In this document: positions 12,315 through 25,118 of the stretch, piece after piece
Layout: every line of letters begins with the position of its first letter
How positions within the stretch are numbered: the stretch's first letter is position 1
Source of the DNA: Elymus sibiricus
Taxonomy: Eukaryota > Streptophyta > Magnoliopsida > Poales > Poaceae
Reading direction: 5' to 3'
Length of the DNA stretch: 64,000 nucleotides
Assembly: GCA_039707655.1 (NCBI GenBank)
Contig: CM077673.1
Location: forward strand, 6,520,001 to 6,584,000
The notes under the pieces: generated by a model
Databases searched by the model: none
Told to the model about the DNA's origin: nothing
The model's input: only the letters and a program-made list of their open reading frames with translations
Position numbers and translations under genes: made by a program

Positions 12315-14686
12315 AGTTTTGGCGAGGTCCCCGTAAGCGGACCCCGGGGTTCCCCGAACATTTGGATCGCCCCGGGACCCATAATCAGAGAGTAATAGCA
12401 TAGAAAACAGGTAAGAATGGACCAAATCTGCGAGTTTTGGCGATGTCACCGTAACCGTTCCACGGGCATCGCCGAACGTTCGGACGACCAAGACAACCAA
12501 AAAACAGTGAATAATAGCACAGAAAACTAGTAAGAATGGACCAAATCTGCGAGTTTTGGTGAGGTCCCCGTAACCGGACCCCGGGCTTCCCCGAACGTTC
12601 GGACGACCACGACAACCAAAAAACAGTGAATAATAGCATAGAAAACTGGTAAGAATGGACCAAATCTGCGTGTTTTGGCAAGGTCCCTGTGACAGGACCC
12701 CGAGCATCCCCAAATGTTGGGACGACCACAACAACCAAAAACAGTGAATAATAGCATAGAAAACAGGTAAGAATGGACCAAATCTGCGAGTTTTGGCAAG
12801 GTCCCCGTAACCGGACCCCGGGCATCCCCAAATGTTGGGACGACCACAACAACCAAAAACAGTGAATACTAGCATAGAAAACAGGTAAGAAAGGACCAAA
12901 TCTGCGAGTTTTGGCGAGGTCCCCGTAAGCGGACCCCATGGTTCCCCGAACGTTTCGATCGTCCCGAGACCCAAAATCAGTGAGTAATAGCATAAAAAAC
13001 TGGCCGGAACAGACAAAATCTGCTAGTTTTGGCGAGGTCCCAGTAATTGGTCCACGGGCTTCCCCGAATGTTCGGACGGCCACGACAACCAAAAAAACAG
13101 TGAATAATAGCATAGAAATCTGGTCAGAATGGAGAAAATCTGCGAGTTTTGGCGATGTCACCGTAACCGTTCCACGGGCTTCCCCGAACGTTCGGACGAC
13201 CAAGACAACCAAAAAACAGTGAATAATAGCACAGAAAACTAGTAAGAATGGACCAAATCTGCGAGTTTTGGCGAGGTCCCCGTAACCGGACCCCGGGCTT
13301 CCCCGAACGTTCGGACGACCAGGACAACCAAAAAACAGTGAATAATAGCATAGAAAACTGGTAAGAATGGACCAAATCTGCGAGTTTTGGCAAGGTCCCC
13401 GTAACCGGACCCCGAGCATCCCCAAATGTTGGGACGACCACAACAACCAAAAACAGTGAATAATAGCATAGAAAACTTGTCAGACTAGACCAAATATGCG
13501 AGTTTTGGCGAGGTCCCCGTAAGCGGACCCCGGGGTTCCCCGAACATTTGGATCGCCCCGGGACCCATAATCAGAGAGTAATAGCATAGAAAACAGGTAA
13601 GAATGGACCAAATCTGCGAGTTTTGGCGATGTCACCGTAACCGTTCCACGGGCATCGCCGAACGTTCGGACGACCAAGACAACCAAAAAACAGTGAATAA
13701 TAGCACAGAAAACTAGTAAGAATGGACCAAATCTGCGAGTTTTGGTGAGGTCCCCGTAACCGGACCCCGGGCTTCCCCGAACGTTCGGACGACCACGACA
13801 ACCAAAAAACAGTGAATAATAGCATAGAAAACTGGTAAGAATGGACCAAATCTGCGTGTTTTGGCAAGGTCCCCGTGACAGGACCCCGAGCATCCCCAAA
13901 TGTTGGGACGACCACAACAACCAAAAACAGTGAATAATAGCATAGAAAACAGGTAAGAATGGACCAAATCTGCGAGTTTTGGCAAGGTCCCCGTAACCGG
14001 ACCCCGGGCATCCCCAAATGTTGGGACGACCACAACAACCAAAAACAGTGAATACTAGCATAGAAAACAGGTAAGAAAGGACCAAATCTGCGAGTTTTGG
14101 CGAGGTCCCCGTAAGCGGACCCCATGGTTCCCCGAACGTTTCGATCGTCCCGAGACCCAAAATCAGTGAGTAATAGCATAAAAAACTGGCCGGAACAGAC
14201 AAAATCTGCTAGTTTTGGCGAGGTCCCAGTAATTGGTCCACGGGCTTCCCCGAATGTTCGGACGGCCACGACAACCAAAAAAACAGTGAATAATAGCATA
14301 GAAATCTGGTCAGAATGGAGAAAATCTGCGAGTTTTGGCGATGTCACCGTAACCGTTCCACGGGCTTCCCCGAACGTTCGGACGACCAAGACAACCAAAA
14401 AACAGTGAATAATAGCACAGAAAACTAGTAAGAATGGACCAAATCTGCGAGTTTTGGCGAGGTCCCCGTAACCGGACCCCGGGCTTCCCCGAACGTTCGG
14501 ACGACCAGGACAACCAAAAAACAGTGAATAATAGCATAGAAAACTGGTAAGAATGGACCAAATCTGCGAGTTTTGGCAAGGTCCCCGTAACCGGACCCCG
14601 AGCATCCCCAAATGTTGGGACGACCACAACAACCAAAAACAGTGAATAATAGCATAGAAAACTTGTCAGACTAGACCAAATATGCG
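12315..14686 (+). repeat. Tandem pair of 10-mers (2 x 1186 bp)
   Basis: A monomers lie at 12,315 and 13,501, and both units read ABCDDEF+BCD with the B marker GGGCATCGCC. In neighbouring superunits this marker alternates with GGGCATCCCC, so two in a row indicates a recent direct duplication of one 1186-bp unit. The first copy has a private change, TCCCTGTGACAGG near 12,685. Confidence 0.9.
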
Positions 14687-15516
14687 AGTTTTGGCGAGGT
14701 CCCCGTAAGCGGACCCCGGGGTTCCCCGAACATTTGGATCGCCCCGGGACCCATAATCAGAGAGTAATAGCATAGAAAACAGGTAAGAATGGACCAAATC
14801 TGCGAGTTTTGGCGATGTCACCGTAACCGTTCCACGGGCATCCCCGAACGTTCGGACGACCAAGACAACCAAAAAACAGTGAATAATAGCACAGAAAACT
14901 AGTAAGAATGGACCAAATCTGCGAGTTTTGGTGAGGTCCCCGTAACCGGACCCCGGGCTTCCCCGAACGTTCGGACGACCACGACAACCAAAAAACAGTG
15001 AATAATAGCATAGAAAACTGGTAAGAATGGACCAAATCTGCGTGTTTTGGCAAGGTCCCCGTGACAGGACCCCGAGCATCCCCAAATGTTGGGACGACCA
15101 CAACAACCAAAAACAGTGAATAATAGCATAGAAAACAGGTAAGAATGGACCAAATCTGCGAGTTTTGGCAAGGTCCCCGTAACCGGACCCCGGGCATCCC
15201 CAAATGTTGGGACGACCACAACAACCAAAAACAGTGAATACTAGCATAGAAAACAGGTAAGAAAGGACCAAATCTGCGAGTTTTGGCGAGGTCCCCGTAA
15301 GCGGACCCCATGGTTCCCCGAACGTTTCGATCGTCCCGAGACCCAAAATCAGTGAGTAATAGCATAAAAAACTGGCCGGAACAGACAAAATCTGCTAGTT
15401 TTGGCGAGGTCCCAGTAATTGGTCCACGGGCTTCCCCGAATGTTCGGACGGCCACGACAACCAAAAAAACAGTGAATAATAGCATAGAAATCTGGTCAGA
15501 ATGGAGAAAATCTGCG
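14687..15516 (+). repeat. Last region 1 7-mer ABCDDEF (830 bp)
   Basis: This is the last unit with two adjacent D monomers. From 15,517 the single-D 6-mers take over, so this is the boundary between regions 1 and 2. Confidence 0.9.
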
Positions 15517-18500
15517 AGTTTTGGCGAGGTCCCCGTAAGCGGACCCCGGGGTTCCCCGAACATTTGGATCGCCCCGGGACCCATAATCAGAGAGTAATAG
15601 CATAGAAAACAGGTAAGAATGGACCAAATCTGCGAGTTTTGGCGATGTCACCATAACCGGTCCACGGGCTTCCCCGAACGTTCGGACGACCAAGACAACC
15701 AAAAAACAGTGAATAATAGCACAGAAAACTAGTAAGAATGGACCAAATCTGCGAGTTTTGGCGAGGTCCCCGTAACCGGACCCCGGGCTTCCCCGAACGT
15801 TCGGACGACCACGACAATCAAAAAACAGTGAATAATAGCATAGAAAACTGGTAAGAATGGACCAAATCTGCGAGTTTTGGCAAGGTCCCCGTAACCGGAC
15901 CCCGGGCATCCCCAAATGTTGGGACGACCACAACAACCAAAAACAGTGAATAATAGCATAGAAAACAGGTAAGAATGGACCAAATCTGCGAGTTTTGGCG
16001 AGGTCCCCGTAAGCGGACCCCATGGTTCCCCGAACGTTTCGATCGTCCCGAGACCCAAAACCAGTGAGTAATAGCATAGAAAACTGGCCGGAAAAGACAA
16101 AATCTGCTAATTTTGGCGAGGTCCCGGTAACCGGTCCACGGGCTTCCCCGAATGTTCGGACGGCCACGACAACCAAAAAAACAGTGAATAATAGCATAGA
16201 AATCTGGTCAGAATGGACAAAATCTGCGAGTTTTGCGGAGGTCCCCGTAAGCGGACCCCGGGGTTCCCCGAACATTTGGATCGCCCCGGGACCCATAATC
16301 AGAGAGTAATAGCATAGAAAACAGGTAAGAATGGACCAAATCTGCGAGTTCTGGCGATGTCACCGTAACCGGTCCACGGGCTTCCCCGAACGTTCGGACG
16401 ACCAAGACAACCAAAAAACAGTGAATAATAGCACAGAAAACTAGTAAGAATGGACCAAATCTGAGTTTTGGCGAGGTCCCCGTAACCGGACCCCGGGTTT
16501 CCCCGAATGTTTGGACGACCACGACAACCAAAAAACAGTGAATAATAGCATAGAAAACTGGTAAGAATGGAGCAAATCTGCGAGTTTTGGCAAGGTCCCC
16601 GTAACCGGACCCCGGGCATCCCCAAATGTTGGGACAACCACAACAACCAAAAACAGTGAATAATAGCATAGAAAACAGGTAAGAATGGACCAAATCTGCG
16701 AGTTTTGGCGAGGTCCCCGTAAGCGGACCCCATGGTTCCCCGAACGTTTCGATCGTCCCGAGACCCAAAATCAGTGAGTAATAGCATAGAAAACTGGCCG
16801 GAACAGAGAAAATCTGCTAGTTTTGGCGAGGTCCCGGTAACCGGTCCACGGGCTTCCCCGAATGTTCGGACGGCCACGACAACCAAAAAAACAGTGAATA
16901 ATAGCATAGAAATCTGGTCAGAATGGACAAAATCTGCGAGTTTTGGACAGGTCCCCGTAAGCGGACCCCGGGGTTCCCCGAACATTTGGATCGCCTCGGG
17001 ACCCATAATCAGTGAGTAATAGCATAGAAAACAGGTAAGAATGGACCAAATCTGCGAGTTTTGGCGATGTCACCGTAACCGTTCCACGGGCTTCCCTGAA
17101 CGTTCGGACGACCAAGACAACCAAAAAACAGTGAATAATAGCACAGAAAACTAGTAAGAATGGACCAAATCTGCGAGTTTTGTGGAGGTCCCCGTAACCG
17201 GACCCCGGGCTTCCCCGAACGTTCGGACGACCACGACAACCAAAAAACAGTGAATAATAGCGTAGAAAACTGGTAAGACTAGACCAAATCTGCGAGTTTT
17301 GGCAAGGTCCCCGTAACCGGACCCCGGGCATCCCCAAATGTTGGGACGACCACAACAACCAAAAACAGTGAATACTAGCATAGATAACAGGTAAGAATGG
17401 ACCAAATCTGCGAGTTTTGGCGAGGTCCCCGTAAGCGGACCCCATGGTTCCCCGAACGTTTCGATCGTCCCGAGACCCAAAATCAGTGAGTAATAGCATA
17501 GAAAACTGGCCGGAAAAGTCAAAATCTGCTAGTTTTGGCGAGGTCCCGGTAACCGGTCCACGGGCTTCCCCGAATGTTCGGACGGCCACGACAACCAAAA
17601 AAACAGTGAATAATAGCATAGAAATCTGGTCAGAATGGACAAAATCTGCGAGTTTTGGCGAGGTCCCCGTAAGCGGACCCGGGGTTCCCCAAACATTTGG
17701 ATCGCCCCGGGACCCTTAATCAGAGAGTAATAGCATAGAAAACAGGTAAGAATGGACCAAATCTGCGAGTTTTGGCGATGTCACCGTAACCGTTCCACGG
17801 GCTTCCCCGAACGTTCGGATGACCAAGACAACCAAAAAACAGTGAATAATAGCACAGAAAACTAGTAAGAATGGACCAAATCTGCGAGTTTTGGCGAGGT
17901 CCCCGTAACCGGACCCCGGGCTTCCCCGAACGTTCGGACGACCAGGACAACCAAAAAACAGTGAATAATAGCATAGAAAACTGGTAAGAATGGACCAAAT
18001 CTGCGAGTTTTGGCAAGGTCCCCGTAACCGGACCCCGAGCATCCCCAAATGTTGGGACGACCACAACAACCAAAAACAGTGAATAATAGCATAGAAAACT
18101 GGTCAGACTAGACCAAATATGCGAGTTTTGGCGAGGTCCCCGTAAGCGGACCCCGGGGTTCCCCGAACATTTGGATCGCCCCGGGACCCATAATCAGAGA
18201 GTAATAGCATAGAAAACAGGTAAGAATGGACCAAATCTGCGAGTTTTGGCGATGTCACCGTAACCGTTCCACGGGCATCCCCGAACGTTCGGACGACCAA
18301 GACAACCAAAAAACAGTGAATAATAGCACAGAAAACTAGTAAGAATGGACCAAATCTGCGAGTTTTGGCGATGTTACCGTAACCGTTCCACGGGCTTCCC
18401 CGAACGTTCGGACCACCAAGACAACCAAAAAACAGTGAATAATAGCACAGAAAACTAGTAAGAATGGACCAAATCTGAGTTTTGGCGAGGTCCCCGTAAC

Positions 18501-18952
18501 CGGACCCTGGGCTTCCCCGAACGTTCGGACGACCACGACAACCAAAAAACAGTGAATAATAGCATAGAAAACAGGTAAGAATGGACCAAATCTACGAGTT
18601 TTGGCAAGGTCCCCGTAACCGGACCCCGGGCATCCCCAAATGTTGGGACGACCACAACAACCAAAAACAGTGAATACTAGCATAGAAAACAGGTAAGAAT
18701 GGACCAAATCTGCGAGTTTTGGCGAGGTCCCCGTAAGCGGACCCCATGGTTCCCCGAACGTTTCGATCGTCCCGAGACCCAAAATCAGTGAGTAATAGCA
18801 TAAAAAACTGGCCGGAACAGACAAAATCTGCTAGTTTTGGCGAGGTCCCAGTAATTGGTCCACGGGCTTCCCCGAATGTTCGGACGGCCACGACAACCAA
18901 AAAAACAGTGAATAATAGCATAGAAATCTGGTCAGAATGGAGAAAATCTGCG
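15517..18952 (+). repeat. 29-mer superunit alpha-beta-gamma-4-7, copy 1 (3436 bp)
   Basis: The 6-mers are alpha (15,517), beta (16,229; A starts TTTTGCGGAGG, B starts TTCTGGCGATG) and gamma (16,939; A starts TTTTGGACAGG, C starts TTTTGTGGAGG). They are followed by a 4-mer ABCD (17,651) and a 7-mer ABBC'DEF (18,124). The unit is 3 bp shorter than the intact superunit at 21,680: the beta 6-mer has a 2-bp deletion (CTGAGTTTTG at 16,461) and the 4-mer has lost one C (17,671-17,690). Confidence 0.9.
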
Positions 18953-21679
18953 AGTTTTGGCGAGGTCCCCGTAAGCGGACCCCGGGGTTCCCCGAACATT
19001 TGGATCGCCCCGGGACCCATAATCAGAGAGTAATAGCATAGAAAACAGGTAAGAATGGACCAAATCTGCGAGTTTTGGCGATGTCACCGTAACCGGTCCA
19101 CGGGCTTCCCCGAACGTTCGGACGACCAAGACAACCAAAAAACAGTGAATAATAGCACAGAAAACTAGTAAGAATGGACCAAATCTGCGAGTTTTGGCGA
19201 GGTCCCCGTAACCGGACCCCGGGCTTCCCCGAACGTTCGGACGACCACGACAATCAAAAAATAGTGAATAATAGCATAGAAAACTGGTAAGAATGGACCA
19301 AATCTGCGAGTTTTGGCAAGGTCCCCGTAACCGGACCCCGGGCATCCCCAAATGTTGGGACGACCACAACAACCAAAAACAGTGAATAATAGCATAGAAA
19401 ACAGGTAAGAATGGACCAAATCTGCGAGTTTTGGCGAGGTCCCCGTAAGCGGACCCCATGGTTCCCCGAACGTTTCGATCGTCCCGAGACCCAAAACCAG
19501 TGAGTAATAGCATAGAAAACTGGCCGGAAAAGACAAAATCTGCTAATTTTGGCGAGGTCCCGGTAACCGGTCCACGGGCTTCCCCGAATGTTCGGACGGC
19601 CACGACAACCAAAAAAACAGTGAATAATAGCATAGAAATCTGGTCAGAATGGACAAAATCTGCGAGTTTTGCGGAGGTCCCCGTAAGCGGACCCCGGGGT
19701 TCCCCGAACATTTGGATCGCCTCGGGACCCATAATCAGAGAGTAATAGCATAGAAAACAGGTAAGAATGGACCAAATCTGTGAGTTTTGGCGATGTCACC
19801 GTAACCGTTCCACGGGCTTCCCCGAACGTTCGGACGACCAAGACAACCAAAAAACAGTGAATAATAGCACAGAAAACTAGTAAGAATGGACCAAATCTGC
19901 GAGTTTTGTGGAGGTCCCCGTAACCGGACCCCGGGCTTCCCCGAACGTTCGGACGACCACGACAACCAAAAAACAGTGAATAATAGCGTAGAAAACTGGT
20001 AAGACTAGACCAAATCTGCGAGTTTTGGCAAGGTCCCCGTAACCGGACCCCGGGCATCCCCAAATGTTGGGACGACCACAACAACCAAAAACAGTGAATA
20101 CTAGCATAGATAACAGGTAAGAATGGACCAAATCTGCGAGTTTTGGCGAGGTCCCCGTAAGCGGACCCCATGGTTCCCCGAACGTTTCGATCGTCCCGAG
20201 ACCCAAAATCAGTGAGTAATAGCATAGAAAACTGGCCGGAAAAGACAAAATCTGCTAGTTTTGGCGAGGTCCCGGTAACCGGTCCACGGGCTTCCCCGAA
20301 TGTTCGGACGGCCACGACAACCAAAAAAACAGTGAATAATAGCATAGAAATCTGGTCAGAATGGACAAAATCTGCGAGTTTTGGCGAGGTCCCCGTAAGC
20401 GGACCCCGGGGTTCCCCAAACATTTGGATCGCCCCGGGACCCATAATCAGAGAGTAATAGCATAGAAAACAGGTAAGAATGGACCAAATCTGCGAGTTTT
20501 GGCGATGTCACCGTAACCGTTCCACGGGCTTCCCCGAACGTTCGGACGACCAAGACAACCAAAAAACAGTGAATAATGGCACAGAAAACTAGTAAGAATG
20601 GACCAAATCTGCGAGTTTTGGCGAGGTCCCCGTAACCGGACCCCGGGCTTCCCCGAACGTTCGGACGACCAGGACAACCAAAAAACAGTGAATAATAGCA
20701 TAGAAAACTGGTAAGAATGGACCAAATCTGCGAGTTTTGGCAAGGTCCCCGTAACCGGACCCCGAGCATCCCCAAATGTTGGGACGACCACAACAACCAA
20801 AAACAGTGAATAATAGCATAGAAAACTGGTCAGACTAGACCAAATATGCGAGTTTTGGCGAGGTCCCCGTAAGCGGACCCCGGGGTTCCCCGAACATTTG
20901 GATCGCCCCGGGACCCATAATCAGAGAGTAATAGCATAGAAAACAGGTAAGAATGGACCAAATCTGCGAGTTTTGGCGATGTCACCGTAACCGTTCCACG
21001 GGCATCCCCGAACGTTCGGACGACCAAGACAACCAAAAAACAGTGAATAATAGCACAGAAAACTAGTAAGAATGGACCAAATCTGCGAGTTTTGGCGATG
21101 TTACCGTAACCGTTCCACGGGCTTCCCCGAACGTTCGGACCACCAAGACAACCAAAAAACAGTGAATAATAGCACAAAAAACTAGTAAGAATGGACCAAA
21201 TCTGAGTTTTGGCGAGGTCCCCGTAACCGGACCCTGGGCTTCCCCGAACGTTCGGATGACCACGACAACCAAAAAACAGTGAATAATAGCATAGAAAACA
21301 GGTAAGAATGGACCAAATCTGCGAGTTTTGGCAAGGTCCCCGTAACCGGACCCCGGGCATCCCCAAATGTTGGGACGACCACAACAACCAAAAACAGTGA
21401 ATACTAGCATAGAAAACAGGTAAGAATGGACCAAATCTGCGAGTTTTGGCGAGGTCCCCGTAAGCGGACCCCATGGTTCCCCGAACGTTTTGATCGTCCC
21501 GAGACCCAAAATCAGTGAGTAATAGCATAAAAAACTGGCCGGAACAGACAAAATCTGCTAGTTTTGGCGAGGTCCTAGTAATTGGTCCACGGGCTTCCCC
21601 GAATGTTCGGACGGCCACGACAACCAAAAAAACAGTGAATAATAGCATAGAAATCTGGTCAGAATGGAGAAAATCTGAG
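18953..21679 (+). repeat. Shortened superunit, 23 monomers (2727 bp)
   Basis: The units are alpha (18,953), a beta/gamma hybrid (19,665), 4-mer (20,377) and 7-mer ABBC'DEF (20,851). The hybrid has the beta A start TTTTGCGGAGG, then gamma features (GCCTCGGG, CTGTGAGTTTTGG, TTTTGTGGAGG). One 712-bp unit is therefore missing, as expected from an unequal exchange between the A monomers of beta and gamma. Confidence 0.9.
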
Positions 21680-24600
21680 AGTTTTGGCGAGGTCCCCGTA
21701 AGCGGACCCCGGGGTTCCCCGAACATTTGGATCGCCCCGGGACCCATAATCAGAGAGTAATAGCATAGAAAACAGGTAAGAATGGACCAAATCTGCGAGT
21801 TTTGGCGATGTCACCGTAACCGGTCCACGGGCTTCCCCGAACGTTCGGACGACCAAGACAACCAAAAAACAGTGAATAATAGCACAGAAAACTAGTAAGA
21901 ATGGACCAAATCTGCGAGTTTTGGCGAGGTCCCCGTAACCGGACCCCGGGCTTCCCCGAACGTTCGGACGACCACGACAACCAAAAAACAGTGAATAATA
22001 GCATAGAAAACTGGTAAGAATGGACCAAATCTGCGAGTTTTGGCAAGGTCCCCGTAACCGGACCCCGGGCATCCCCAAATGTTGGGACGACCACAACAAC
22101 CAAAAACAGTGAATAATAGCATAGAAAACAGGTAAGAATGGACCAAATCTGCGAGTTTTGGCGAGGTCCCCGTAAGCGGACCCCATGGTTCCCCGAACGT
22201 TTCGATCGTCCCGAGACCCAAAACCAGTGAGTAATAGCATAGAAAACTGGCCGGAAAAGACAAAATCTGCTAATTTTGGCGAGGTCCCGGTAACCGGTCC
22301 ACGGGCTTCCCCGAATGTTCGGACGGCCACGACAACCAAAAAAACAGTGAATAATAGCATAGAAATCTGGTCAGAATGGACAAAATCTGCGAGTTTTGCG
22401 GAGGTCCCCGTAAGCGGACCCCGGGGTTCCCCGAACATTTGGATTGCCCCGGGACCCATAATCAGAGAGTAATAGCATAGAAAACAGGTAAGAATGGACC
22501 AAATCTGCGAGTTCTGGCGATGTCACCGTAACCGGTCCACGGGCTTCCCCGAACGTTCGGACGACCAAGACAACCAAAAAACAGTGAATAATAGCACAGA
22601 AAACTAGTAAGAATGGACCAAATCTGCGAGTTTTGGCGAGGTCCCCGTAACCGGACCCCGGGTTTCCCCGAATGTTTGGACGACCACGACAACCAAAAAA
22701 CAGTGAATAATAGCATAGAAAACTGGTAAGAATGGATCAAATCTGCGAGTTTTGGCAAGGTCCCCGTAACCGGACCCCGGGCATCCCCAAATGTTGGGAC
22801 AACCACAACAACCAAAAACAGTGAATAATAGCATAGAAAACAGGTAAGAATGGACCAAATCTGCGAGTTTTGGCGAGGTCCCCGTAAGCGGACCCCATGG
22901 TTCCCCGAACGTTTCGATCGTCCCGAGACCCAAAATCAGTGAGTAATAGCATAGAAAACTGGCCGGAACAGAGAAAATCTGCTAGTTTTGGCGAGGTCCC
23001 GGTAACCGGTCCACGGGCTTCCCCGAATGTTCGGACGGCCACGACAACCAAAAAATCAGTGAATAATAGCATAGAAATCTGGTCAGAATGGACAAAATCT
23101 GCGAGTTTTGGACAGGTCCCCGTAAGCGGACCCCGGGGTTCCCCGAACATTTGGATCGCCTCGGGACCCATAATCAGTGAGTAATAGCATAGAAAACAGG
23201 TAAGAATGGACCAAATCTGTGAGTTTTGGCGATGTCACCGTAACCGTTCCACGGGCTTCCCCGAACGTTCGGACGACCAAGACAACCAAAAAACAGTGAA
23301 TAATAGCACAGAAAACTAGTAAGAATGGACCAAATCTGCGAGTTTTGTGGAGGTCCCCGTAACCGGACCCCGGGCTTCCCCGAACGTTCGGACGACCACG
23401 ACAACCAAAAAACAGTGAATAATAGCGTAGAAAACTGGTAAGACTAGACCAAATCTGCGAGTTTTGGCAAGGTCCCCGTAACCGGACCCCGGGCATCCCC
23501 AAATGTTGGGACGACCACAACAACCAAAAACAGTGAATACTAGCATAGATAACAGGTAAGAATGGACCAAATCTGCGAGTTTTGGCGAGGTCCCCGTAAG
23601 CGGACCCCATGGTTCCCCGAACGTTTCGATCGTCCCGAGACCCAAAATCAGTGAGTAATAGCATAGAAAACTGGCCGGAAAAGACAAAATCTGCTAGTTT
23701 TGGCGAGGTCCCGGTAACCGGTCCACGGGCTTCCCCGAATGTTCGGACGGCCACGACAACCAAAAAAACAGTGAATAATAGCATAGAAATCTGGTCAGAA
23801 TGGACAAAATCTGCGAGTTTTGGCGAGGTCCCCGTAAGCGGACCCCGGGGTTCCCCAAACATTTGGATCGCCCCGGGACCCATAATCAGAGAGTAATAGC
23901 ATAGAAAACAGGTAAGAATGGACCAAATCTGCGAGTTTTGGCGATGTCACCGTAACCGTTCCACGGGCTTCCCCGAACGTTCGGACGACCAAGACAACCA
24001 AAAAACAGTGAATAATAGCACAGAAAACTAGTAAGAATGGACCAAATCTGCGAGTTTTGGCGAGGTCCCCGTAACCGGACCCCGGGCTTCCCCGAACGTT
24101 CGGACGACCAGGACAACCAAAAAACAGTGAATAATAGCATAGAAAACTGGTAAGAATGGACCAAATCTGCGAGTTTTGGCAAGGTCCCCGTAACCGGACC
24201 CGGAGCATCCCCAAATGTTGGGACGACCACAACAACCAAAAACAGTGAATAATAGCATAGAAAACTGGTCAGACTAGACCAAATATGCGAGTTTTGGCGA
24301 GGTCCCCGTAAGCGGACCCCGGGGTTCCCCGAACATTTGGATCGCCCCGGGACCCATAATCAGAGAGTAATAGCATAGAAAACAGGTAAGAATGGACCAA
24401 ATCTGCGAGTTTTGGCGATGTCACCGTAACCGTTCCACGGGCATCCCCGAACGTTCGGACGACCAAGACAACCAAAAAACAGTGAATAATAGCACAGAAA
24501 ACTAGTAAGAATGGACCAAATCTGCGAGTTTTGGCGATGTTACCGTAACCGTTCCACGGGCTTCCCCGAACGTTCGGACCACCAAGACAACCAAAAAACA

Positions 24601-25118
24601 GTGAATAATAGCACAGAAAACTAGTAAGAATGGACCAAATCTGAGTTTTGGCGAGGTCCCCGTAACCGGACCCTGGGCTTCCCCGAACGTTCGGACGACC
24701 ACGACAACCAAAAAACAGTGAATAATAGCATAGAAAACAGGTAAGAATGGACCAAATCTGCGAGTTTTGGCAAGGTCCCCGTAACCGGACCCCGGGCATC
24801 CCCAAATGTTGGGACGACCACAACAACCAAAAACAGTGAATACTAGCATAGAAAACAGGTAAGAATGGACCAAATCTGCGAGTTTTGGCGAGGTCCCCGT
24901 AAGCGGACCCCATGGTTCCCCGAACGTTTCGATCGTCCCGAGACCCAAAATCAGTGAGTAATAGCATAAAAAACTGGCCGGAACAGACAAAATCTGCTAG
25001 TTTTGGCGAGGTCCCAGTAATTGGTCCACGGGCTTCCCCGAATGTTCGGACGGCCACGACAACCAAAAAAACAGTGAATAATAGCATAGAAATCTGGTCA
25101 GAATGGAGAAAATCTGAG
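21680..25118 (+). repeat. 29-mer superunit alpha-beta-gamma-4-7, copy 3 (3439 bp)
   Basis: Unit starts are alpha 21,680, beta 22,392, gamma 23,104, 4-mer 23,816 and 7-mer 24,290. This is the intact form of the region 2 superunit. The 7-mer has two B monomers; the second has GATGTTACCG and GACCACCAAGAC, then C' with CTGAGTTTTG (24,641). Confidence 0.92.
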
